A DNA stretch of 64,000 nt from positions 1-64,000 of the forward strand of contig OX337241.1 of the NCBI GenBank assembly GCA_946965045.2, given 5' to 3'. The stretch comes from Epithemia pelagica. Taxonomy: Eukaryota > Bacillariophyta > Bacillariophyceae > Surirellales > Surirellaceae. This document shows positions 1-9,050 of this stretch, piece after piece; position 1 is the stretch's first letter, and every line of letters begins with the position of its first letter. Below the pieces are notes generated by a model, which worked only from the letters and a program-made list of their open reading frames with translations, did no database searches and had not been told where the DNA came from. A program made the translations under genes and the position numbers.

Positions 1-588
1 ACCCTAACCCTAACCCTAACCCTAACCCTAACCCTAACCCTAACCCTAACCCTAACCCTAACCCTAACCCTAACCCTAACCCTAACCCTAACCCTAACCC
101 TAACCCTAACCCTAACCCTAACCCTAACCCTAACCCTAACCCTAACCCTAACCCTAACCCTAACCCTAACCCTAACCCTAACCCTAACCCTAACCCTAAC
201 CCTAACCCTAACCCTAACCCTAACCCTAACCCTAACCCTAACCCTAACCCTAACCCTAACCCTAACCCTAACCCTAACCCTAACCCTAACCCTAACCCTA
301 ACCCTAACCCTAACCCTAACCCTAACCCTAACCCTAACCCTAACCCTAACCCTAACCCTAACCCTAACCCTAACCCTAACCCTAACCCTAACCCTAACCC
401 TAACCCTAACCCTAACCCTAACCCTAACCCTAACCCTAACCCTAACCCTAACCCTAACCCTAACCCTAACCCTAACCCTAACCCTAACCCTAACCCTAAC
501 CCTAACCCTAACCCTAACCCTAACCCGAACCCGAACCCGAACCCGAACCCTAACCCGAACCCGAACCCTAACCCTAACCCTAACCCTA
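1..588. repeat. Telomere, CCCTAA repeats
   Basis: Uninterrupted CCCTAA hexamers run from base 1, so this is a left chromosome end with the C-rich strand shown (TTAGGG on the 3' overhang strand). Between about 525 and 567 several hexamers are the variant CCCGAA, followed by a few perfect units and then unique sequence at about 589. Variant repeats at the inner edge are usual for telomeres. Confidence 0.98.
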
Positions 589-1060
589 ATGGTTGGGACG
601 GGATCCCAATCCCATCGGGCGTGGGGTGGGGGGTGCTGATTTTAGATCGGCTTAAATAAAATCCCGCCTACACGGAAAATGTCGGCGCGCTCTATAATGG
701 CCTCTCCGACTCTAACCTAAAAAGTACAAAAAATTGACCAGAATTGACCATCGCCAGAATAGGATCTTCTACAGACTTTTCGCTTTCCCGCCAAAAAAGC
801 AAAAATCTAGCGCTAGTAGCTTTATGAGCCAATGAACAAGTATGGCCATATTGAATATGACCACTTGAGAAGTAAATAGAGGGCATAGGTAAATTCCTGG
901 CTCAATCGCAACGGGGGTTATGAAAAATTGCAGCTCATCTGCAAAATGAGCATAACAAATTTGCTCATATGCAACAAAGCACTGTAGGATATTCTGCTCA
1001 TATGCACACGTTCAAATCCTACGGTCTCTAGTACTAAAACATGCCAAAAAAGGGGAAAAT
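589..1060. other. Subtelomeric spacer
   Basis: No gene seen. It starts with a G/C-rich stretch containing GGGATCCC. Around 930-1010 there are three near-copies of GCTCATATGCA. It ends where the truncated zinc-finger copy begins. Confidence 0.5.
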
Positions 1061-1067
1061 ACTTAGG

Positions 1068-1605
1068 GCATTCTCCAACGTGCCAGGAATCATATTACTC
1101 AGTACATCGGGCCACCTTCCCAAAGTGTCGCTTGGATGCAATAATGGTTCAATCGAACTTGCAAACTCGTTGGGTAACCTGCTGCAGGGCGGCGGCATGG
1201 TGAATATTGAATTCTCAACTTGAATTATTGGGGTCCAGTTGGTTTCTTGCTGCATGGTTTCTCTTTGGGGCCTTGGCATGAAGCATCCACACTTCAGCTT
1301 GAGGAAAGTCTTGGCAATGACTTTGGCACTAGCGCAACAACCAGCAACGTGCTTCTCGCACAAAAGCTTCACATGAAACATCTTGTCACAGTCACTACAG
1401 AAATACTTGATTCTTGTATCATTTGACTCATGAATGAAACAATCAAACGGTTGGTTGTTGGCATTCTCCACAAGAGTGTGTATTTTGTTACCAAGATGTC
1501 TCCCAGGAAAGCGAAAGGACACCCCATGAATTTTGGAGCAGGTCTTGGCGTGGCGGGCAAGACACTTCATGTTTGCTCAGAAACCACCACCACAGAGCTT
1601 GTGGA
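1068..1605 (-). pseudogene. Partial, broken copy of the subtelomeric zinc-finger gene
   Basis: This stretch matches bases 2912-3445 of the neighbouring gene in the same orientation. The longest open part (1570 down to 1034) encodes the second C-x2-C...H-x4-C finger and the following conserved segment. Just before its first ATG the reading frame has TGA where the intact gene has CGA, so the first finger is cut off by a nonsense change. The copy has lost the true 5' end (homology stops near 1605) and everything after about 1068, where unrelated subtelomeric sequence begins. Identity to the other copy is very uneven: about three differences in the first 235 bases, several tens in the rest. Confidence 0.75.
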
Positions 1606-3503
1606 AAAAATCTCCTTGTATTGGGCCCATTCCAAACTTTCAGCACCACAACTCTGTAGAGAAATAGACACCTTGCTATGATCCGAGGCATCTTGTGTTC
1701 AACGGGGGGTCGATCATAAGCTTGCAGTTTGGGTTGTTTACGACTCGGTGCAGAAACATATAAATCTTGGTAGTTTGTATTTTTCCACCGAAGCTGAGTC
1801 ACATCGAGACAATGGACCTCTGAGAACCGATCTGCACCACAGCCAAAACCATGGATGGCAAATTCCATCAAGGCAGTTAGTCGTTCGAACTGACTTTTCA
1901 CCAGTTCCTTGCATTCCAAATCTTGTGTGTTGGTACCATCTGGCAGCGATCCCAAACCCTTGGACCACTCCACAATAGTCAAGTCACCATCTAAGCAGAG
2001 GAATTTCTCGTATGCCTTTCCGACAAAGCATGCATCAAAAATACCGTGGGCCTTTTCCACAACCGTAGGAACGACCTTAGACCAATGTGCTTTTTGGAAT
2101 GCATGTCCATCAACAATGATATTGAAGAACTCATCGACCACAACCTCCCTTTTAGGAGGCTTCTCTTGATATTGCTTCCTCAAAGAATAAATCTTAGGAC
2201 AGAGAAAGTGTATTGTAGGACAATGTCTGTACCGTTCCATGACCTGCTCGACCAACTTGCCCTGCCCATCATAGTATTTTAAGCCAGCCGCAACCCCACA
2301 GCGAAGCAGATGTAAAAGGTCAGCTAGAAAGAGATGAAAGAAGACATGAGATTTGAACAACCAAGTATATTCATTGACAGGGGGAAAGGGGGACTCACCG
2401 AGTTCTTGAGCGGCAACTCCACATGATTTCAACCTCAAGCCATTCTTCGTCTTAGTGAACAACCTCTGCCGAGAGAACAGTAACACTACCCCTGAGTTGG
2501 ACCAACAAGAAATCTCACTGTCGAGTACCAACTCTGTCAGGAGTGACCCAAGAACACAATTTTGGAATGCAGTGTCCACAGAGAATCCATCACCTTCAAC
2601 CTGGCGGCAAAAATAGTTCCATCTCTTCCACTGCCTCTGATGCAGGAAACACAAGAGAGAGAGGAGTAGAGGTTTCACTCGTTTGTCATAATCATGTCGA
2701 TGGCTGAAATTCCATGAGTGATCCACATCACCATCATGGAAAGCAAACTTAGCAATCCGACTCCGAATGTCTGCTGGAATCCCCATTACGATCGAAGCCA
2801 TCCTGTCCAGAAGGTAACAACCAACCTGATAGAGTCGGTTGATTGCAGTGTTATTTCCTCTCTTATGATACTCGGCTTCAAACATAATTCCTTGTTCAAT
2901 GTCTCCAAGGACATTCTCCAACGTGCCAGGAATCATATTACTCAGTACATCGGGCCACCTTCCCAAAGTGTCGCTTGGATGCAATAATGGTTCAATCGAA
3001 CTTGCAAACTCGTTGGGTAACCTGCTGCAGGGCAGCGGCATGGTAAATGTTGAATTCTCAACTTGAATTATTGGGGTCCAGTTGGTTTCTTGCTGCATGG
3101 TTTCTCTTTGGGGCCTTGGCATGAAGCATCCACACTTCAGCTTGTGGAAGGTCTTCGGAATCACTTCAGCATTGTTGCAACAACCAGCAGTGTGCTTCTC
3201 GCACAAAAGCTTCTTGTGAAACATCTTGTCACAGTGACCACAGAAATACTTGATATCTGTTTCCTTGGACTCGTGTATGAAACAATCAAACGGTTGGTTG
3301 TTGGCATTCTCCACCAAGTCGTGTATCTTTTTTCCAAGATGTCTTCCAGGGAACCGAAATGACACTGCATGAACCTCAGAGCAAGTCTTGGCGTGACGAG
3401 CAAGGCACTTCATGTTTGCTCGGAAACCAACACCACAGAGTTTACAGACCAAGCCACAGGGTGTGGCAAAGTCCACAAGCCCCAAGTAATCGTCAAACTC
3501 CAT
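1488..3503 (-). CDS. Subtelomeric zinc-finger protein of unknown function
   Basis: An open frame of 671 residues if started at the ATG at 3503 (the frame is open slightly further upstream but only from a TTG). The N-terminus has two C2HC-like zinc fingers: CKLCGVGF with a following H-x4-C (residues ~20-41), and CGHCDKMF with H-x4-C (~85-106). The remainder is not a family I recognise. It has no obvious membrane segment. The C-terminal ~40-60 residues are probably not native: below about 1605 the frame runs into the partial second copy in another frame, so the original 3' end has been replaced. Tandem copies next to a telomere fit a recombining subtelomeric gene family. A domesticated or defunct transposon protein is an alternative. 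Confidence 0.6.
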   Translation of the reverse strand: MEFDDYLGLVDFATPCGLVCKLCGVGFRANMKCLARHAKTCSEVHAVSFRFPGRHLGKKIHDLVENANNQPFDCFIHESKETDIKYFCGHCDKMFHKKLLCEKHTAGCCNNAEVIPKTFHKLKCGCFMPRPQRETMQQETNWTPIIQVENSTFTMPLPCSRLPNEFASSIEPLLHPSDTLGRWPDVLSNMIPGTLENVLGDIEQGIMFEAEYHKRGNNTAINRLYQVGCYLLDRMASIVMGIPADIRSRIAKFAFHDGDVDHSWNFSHRHDYDKRVKPLLLSLLCFLHQRQWKRWNYFCRQVEGDGFSVDTAFQNCVLGSLLTELVLDSEISCWSNSGVVLLFSRQRLFTKTKNGLRLKSCGVAAQELGESPFPPVNEYTWLFKSHVFFHLFLADLLHLLRCGVAAGLKYYDGQGKLVEQVMERYRHCPTIHFLCPKIYSLRKQYQEKPPKREVVVDEFFNIIVDGHAFQKAHWSKVVPTVVEKAHGIFDACFVGKAYEKFLCLDGDLTIVEWSKGLGSLPDGTNTQDLECKELVKSQFERLTALMEFAIHGFGCGADRFSEVHCLDVTQLRWKNTNYQDLYVSAPSRKQPKLQAYDRPPVEHKMPRIIARCLFLYRVVVLKVWNGPNTRRFFPQALWWWFLSKHEVSCPPRQDLLQNSWGVLSLSWETSW

Positions 3504-3569
3504 GGTGGCTGTTGTCGTTCCTATGGTCAAAATAGGTTTGGGACGTATGACCCTTTGCAGCCAAAAAAG

Positions 3570-4172
3570 AGGCCCTAAAGAGGGTCATTCACCTCAAAAA
3601 CTGAAAAGGCCCTAAAGAGGGTCATTCACCTCAAAAACTGAAAAGGCCCTAACACCAGAGATCATTCACCTCAAAATCTTTGAGCGACAAGAAGGAATAT
3701 GGTTTACTATGGAGAGTTAATGTAGGTTCTGAAATCGACCTTTTTCCGGTCGAAATCGACCTTTTTCCGGTCGCACTAAATATAGCACGCAGCAATACAG
3801 TGATTTGAAATCGACCTTTTTCCGGTCGCGCATGTGATTCTACAGAGTGAACTTAGTGCGCACCGGAAAAAGGTCAATTCCTAGCAAAACTATTAGGGTC
3901 ATTCACCTCAAAAACTGAAAAGGCCCTAACACCAGAGATCATTCACCTCAAAATCTTTGAGCGACAAGAAGGAATATGGTTTACTATGGAGAGTTAATGT
4001 AGGTTCTGAAATCGACCTTTTTCCGGTCGAAATCGACCTTTTTCCGGTCGCACTAAATATAGCACGCAGCAATACAGTGATTTGAAATCGACCTTTTTCC
4101 GGTCGCGCATGTGATTCTACAGAGTGAACTTAGTGCGCACCGGAAAAAGGTCAATTCCTAGCAAAACTATTA
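3570..4172. repeat. 277-bp tandem repeat with CCGG hairpin motifs
   Basis: Two direct copies of a 277-bp unit (about 3616-3892 and 3893-4169) follow a short preliminary repeat of about 37 bp at 3570-3643. Each unit has three direct copies of ATCGACCTTTTTCCGGTCG (self-complementary ends CGACC/GGTCG) and one inverted copy, ACCGGAAAAAGGTCAATT. The inverted copy and the adjacent TTAGTGCG pair with the second direct copy and its CGCACTAA, giving arms of roughly 25 bp. The two units look nearly identical, so the duplication is recent. Confidence 0.9.
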
Positions 4173-4181
4173 GGGCCTTTT

Positions 4182-4470
4182 CTGAGGCCACCACCTCTGC
4201 TCCTCTTCCATCGTTCATTCCCTTACCCCTTGTTGTTGTGTTTTTGCTGCATCTGGGGTGGTGAGGGCGATGAGGGATGGCCATTCCTCTTGCCTTGGCC
4301 CTGCAGATGGGGCAGTCGATGTCGGACTCAAAGATGACCGAAAGGTCCATCTTTCTCCAACCTGAACGCTTCTTCCAACTCTTCTTTGGCCAACGAGAGT
4401 ACTGATTTCCGTATCGTTGCGACTGTGGCCCCATGGCCTTGGCCGCTGTGAATTGTGCTGCAGAACTCAT
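4182..4470 (-). pseudogene. Truncated CPIC zinc-finger ORF
   Basis: The ATG at 4470 opens a frame that starts MSSAAQFTAAKAMGPQ and runs through a basic segment to a zinc-binding-like stretch, CPICRAKARG...PHRPHH..C, around residues 53-75. The frame continues to 4117, but from about 4172 it lies inside the 277-bp tandem repeat, so the natural C-terminus is missing. I think it is the N-terminal remnant of a repetitive diatom gene or transposon protein. That identity is inferred only from the Cys/His pattern and the setting. Confidence 0.45.
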
Positions 4471-7156
4471 GATCTCTATTTGTTATTCTAACTTATTGAA
4501 GTGTATCCTCTTTTCCAGGCTTCTGACCATGCTCAAAAGGGTCATGAGATGGTCAGAAGAGGACTTGTCGCAATGGTCGACTTGGCCATGCTATGGGCGA
4601 CCGTGAAGGACCGACCGGATCGGCTGATGGAATCTTCCCTCCATGTTTTTTGTCCGTGATTCGATGGGTTCCCGGGACACGGTAAGACACTTGTAACGAC
4701 ATTTGTTTCCTAAGTGATTTTTTGTGAAACGACATTTCTAACCCAATCATATTGCTGCCTTTTGAAACTAACACCCCTTCAGTGTGCGACACTATCAGTA
4801 TTGGACAAGAATACATGGTGCTTTCGTCGACTGTTCTACGAGCAGCAATCGAGCAGATTGAATCATTCTCTGAAAGGATCGTCGGGAGATCGAGATGTCA
4901 ATGTTTGCTACCATGACAAAGGCAAAGATGCAACTTGAAATGCACAACACGTTGCATCCATATCCTTCAATGGTGAACCTATATAATTATCATTTGGGTC
5001 TCAAACAATTGTCTTGATTTCTGCATAGAACTGTTACCTTTTGCGATATCCTCGTAGTGTAAACAATGAAATCATGTGTGATACGGCGTGGGCATGACAA
5101 TTCTGTTCTCCGCAAACTCGCGGCGTGCTAGGGTGGATGGTGATGGTAAAATTCGTCACTGTGTGGTTGGATCGATCATATTATCCTGCTACGGAAGATG
5201 GCAGTTTGGCCATGAAACACGTACAAGGAAAGTCCCGACGTGTCTCCTTCTTTCTTCTTATAGGTTGCGTCTCCTTCATCTGCTGGGGAGTTGGTTTCGT
5301 CTGGTGTGTGGACAAGGACGACTCTTTGTTGAAAACATAATATTCACTCATTGTGTCGTCCATGTGGCACTGGGATCATTCGAACGGCAGTGCATGTCTT
5401 TATTGGCGTGACGCTACTTGAGTCCTCTCCTTTTGTTCATTGGATGGAGTGTTGTCTTGACACCACAAAACTTGCATTTTGTTGTAGTGGAAGCACTAAT
5501 GTTGGGGTTGGTGACTGCAGTGGTTGAAAAGCTGGAGTTTGTGGTACAATCCCGACGGCAGAATACGGGTGGCCTGTGGTGATTAGACAATGGTGCTCCA
5601 GTCCTCCAGCCCACTCTGACCAGAGATAATAATGAAACACTTCCCACTGCTGATTGCAACACAAGGCACTTGAGCATGCGTCCAGTTCACAGCTGTTACG
5701 CAGAAATGGTGCATTCAGATCGAATGGTCCACCAAGTTGGAATGAACTCCACGTCTTATTGACGCACACCATAAGGCTTCGCTCAAGGCTTTCACTCCAT
5801 TCACAGAAGGAAACCGCACGTTGGAGATCTCGAAGTAAGTCCAATGGGTATTTTGCTGCATTGTTGCTGCACTACAGCATGTGCTGCTCTCACAATACCA
5901 CTGATCCAACGGAGCGATAGCTAATCAGCAAGATCTCGCAGGACGGATTCTGATCGAGAGCATTCACCACAGAACCGGCGTTTCGTCCAGAGCTTTTACA
6001 CCACTTCATGACAGCTCGGGATCTCGGTTTGAAGTGGCTTTGACAAATGCATGGGCGAGCGCTTCAATGCCCACGTCATCGATATTCGTATGGTCGATCC
6101 TCGGACCGGACAAAATCCCGAATGACTTGTGCACCTCGATTCTTGACGTTTGCTATTGACCAAGCTAGACAACAACAATAGGTTCACAAAGTGGTCTTTC
6201 ATTTTTCGTCGCATGTTGTCGCTGACCTGGGTGCCACACAATTCCATGGCAAAATCTCTGCTGATTTCACGGTTGTTTAGCGCAATCCTCATAGAGACCA
6301 CATGTTGGTCAATTTCCTCGTCGAGGTCAATCGTCGTCGTGTTTTTTCCTGTAGTTTGACGTTGCCACTGGCTTTGCTCTTCAAAATACAAATTTTTCAC
6401 AATTCATCGTCCTCTTTTGGTGGGTCTCCTGGTTGAGCGCGGTCTGCAAGAGTTGTTGTGTGTCTCAATCCTATTCAAAAAGAGACACAACTCGTTTGAC
6501 CAAGTACAAAGCATCAATGGACATGGTTTGCGCGTAGAAGTAGATAAGCGTTCACTCGAGACCTGGAGTACCTGCATAAAGCTTTCAACGGAGAGCAAGA
6601 CAACAGTGTATAACCATGGATCCGTCTTCTCTTGCGAGGATGTTGGTTGATGTCATAGCGATCCTCTTGGACGTCCATTGGCTCGCCTCTCGATCACAAA
6701 CACGAGAGTGCTGTCATTCATATTGATCGCAACGGTCCTGGATGTGTCATGACCAGCGTCTCTCTATTTGGGATACGAAGATGTCGATGTATAGAGCATA
6801 GAACAATGCGTGTGGATGTGGCGCATCCGATGTGGATCATTGGGCTGACAACGAGCGTTTTGGGGGATTCGTATGGACGACATGCGCTCTAATACTTAGA
6901 GACCATTCTCTCGCTAAACGTGACGCCAAGACCAAATGACGGTCTAAGCAAAGTGCGTGCACGTGCCAACGGGTGGGCAGCCGCCAAACAAATTACACAA
7001 CGTCTCTACTTAGACAAACCGTTCTGCGCGCGACGAGCATTGAAGGATGGAGAGCATGAGTCCATCTTATTGTGGGAAACACATCTTGGACCACAAAGGA
7101 AACGAGAAGCGAGAACCCAGCCGAAGAGTCCAACCAAAGAGCCGAACGATAACACC
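4471..7156. other. Gene-poor stretch
   Basis: No gene I can support. Two minus-strand open stretches (5844-5437 and 6400-5996) have a protein-like composition and could be remains of one decayed minus-strand gene, but no domain or motif confirms this. The rest shows only short ORFs on both strands. Confidence 0.4.
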
Positions 7157-8527
7157 ATGAACCGTCACGAACAAGAACTACCACAACACCAATGGATGCT
7201 TCACGTTGGAGTGGCCAAAGAGACGGAGAAAGAACGACACATTGACTTTGGAGGCGAGAGGAGATTGAGCGATCGAACGGGTCGACGTTGCTGGATAGGA
7301 TGGACGTTGATCAGTTTGTTCCTAGCTCTTGTTCTGATCCACAACTGTCTTCCGAATCATGAACATGAGCATGGACCTCTGCTGTCCATATGGCGTTCAG
7401 TCTCACATCCAAGCCGTGTTCGTGCTCTTCGACGACACGCAGCACCTGCAAGTCTTTCCATCAATGGGCCAATTCAAGAGGAACGACAACCAAGGCGACA
7501 ACTTTCCACAACAGAAATCAATCGCATTTATTTTGATCCCTTTTCGTTGGAACTTGCCATGCCATTGCCCATTCCCTGCACGACGGATGGAATGGCCTTG
7601 ACCGTGGCCAATGAAGCCAACGCTGTGTTTCGCAGACAAATTGTGACACTGCATGGTTGCAACTCGTGGTTGCCCTTGCAACCCTCGAATGTCATTTTGG
7701 GTACAGCTTCCTGTGGGTCTGCAACGTCAGGTGTGGTGGAATTGCAAGGTGGACTCTTGGAATTTGACAGTGCAAGTAGCGCCGCAACAGTCTCGTCCAT
7801 TTCTGCCGATTCTGTGGAACAATGCGTCCAATCAGTCCTCACTTCACCAGACATGTTGGTGGCACTTCAAAAATCATACCCCTATGTGTCCCAAATTGAC
7901 TATGTACCCTTGGTGACTGAAACTCCATCGTCCTCTCCTTCCATGTCACCAACCTTTGGGTCCATTGTGGGAGCCAATACTGTGGCGGCCGTCCAAACCG
8001 ACACTACTACAGAAACACCCACCCCGGCTCCGTCCATGGCGCCCACTACTCCTACCACACCATTGGGCGCACAAACATCCCCACTGGCAGAGGATAGTAG
8101 CACTGCACGGTCCAACACCAACCAAAACGACGCTTCTTCTTCTCCCGAAGCGGACGCAGTCGTCCAGTCCCCACGGTTTTGGGTCATTTTGGCCTTGGTG
8201 ACAACGGTTGCCCTGTGCATACTCCCCTACCTGGTCATGATGGCCCTGGCCTACCGTCGTCGTAGCAACAAGGATTATGATGCCAGTTTGAGCGGCGACG
8301 ATTATTACGACGACGACCACAAGATTTACAAACGAAACAATAAGACCACCGAAGGTGTTCAGAGAGTCGATCCGTACTACATCAGCAACAGCAATGATGA
8401 TGAAATCCCCACCAACATTGAATGGAATGATACCATGGTTACGCAAGAAGAAGAAGACAGTTATTTGGATGGCCAATTAGGATATCAGTGTGATAACGTT
8501 TATGGACCGTGTGATACTGCCAGATGA
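7157..8527 (+). CDS. Two-helix membrane protein with PSMSPT linker
   Basis: 456 residues from the first in-frame ATG at 7157; the frame is open back to 6920 but without an ATG. There is a hydrophobic helix at residues ~45-62, which could be a signal anchor. A conserved-looking domain of ~150 residues with several Cys follows. Next is a Ser/Thr/Pro linker with PSSSPSMSPT-type repeats (~255-335), a strong transmembrane helix at 341-366, and a short Asp/Tyr/Asn-rich tail. PSxSP linkers are frequent in secreted and surface proteins of diatoms, so the middle part is probably outside the cell or in a lumen. I do not recognise the folded domain. It is convergent with the IQ protein gene at 9051. Confidence 0.75.
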   Translation: MNRHEQELPQHQWMLHVGVAKETEKERHIDFGGERRLSDRTGRRCWIGWTLISLFLALVLIHNCLPNHEHEHGPLLSIWRSVSHPSRVRALRRHAAPASLSINGPIQEERQPRRQLSTTEINRIYFDPFSLELAMPLPIPCTTDGMALTVANEANAVFRRQIVTLHGCNSWLPLQPSNVILGTASCGSATSGVVELQGGLLEFDSASSAATVSSISADSVEQCVQSVLTSPDMLVALQKSYPYVSQIDYVPLVTETPSSSPSMSPTFGSIVGANTVAAVQTDTTTETPTPAPSMAPTTPTTPLGAQTSPLAEDSSTARSNTNQNDASSSPEADAVVQSPRFWVILALVTTVALCILPYLVMMALAYRRRSNKDYDASLSGDDYYDDDHKIYKRNNKTTEGVQRVDPYYISNSNDDEIPTNIEWNDTMVTQEEEDSYLDGQLGYQCDNVYGPCDTAR

Positions 8528-9050
8528 AGCCCCTGACAGTGTGTCATGCATGGAAATGGTGGATACCACACAACAAACAAAGATCTTTGTGCCACAACAA
8601 TTGAAATACCCCTCTCAAACAAGGGGACAGGAGGCCTCTACGACGAGACGGTATGCAACGAACCGAACTACCTACCTGACCATCAACATGCAGGCCCAAA
8701 AGTCCGGACACGGTCGACACTACAGCAACAAAAGTCGCTCTCGAGGACAATCGCCACACTCACTAGCTACTACCAGAACACAAAATGCCATGATTTTCTA
8801 CGTGAACTGTTACTACAAGTGAAATTCCTTCACAACAACAATGACAAATCACAACAAACGAACCAATGCTGGCGACATGTTGTTCCGTACCAACAACAGA
8901 GAGTGAACGAGGGTACAACTCGTCCATATTTGGAGATAAGCATTTGTTTTCTCTTGTGGTCATCTCCTCCCAAATGCTGAAACTAGGAACGGGGTGTCGC
9001 AAAACAAGCCACTCTTGGTGTTGTAATTGTGTAGTACCCCATATAGAATT
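8528..9050. other. Convergent intergenic region
   Basis: 3' flanks of two convergent genes. Short ORFs are present but nothing supported. Confidence 0.5.

Noticed and set aside
5437-6400. Minus-strand open stretches that might be one decayed gene
   Set aside because: Protein-like composition only; no motif, no shared frame and no recognisable family, so not called as a gene.
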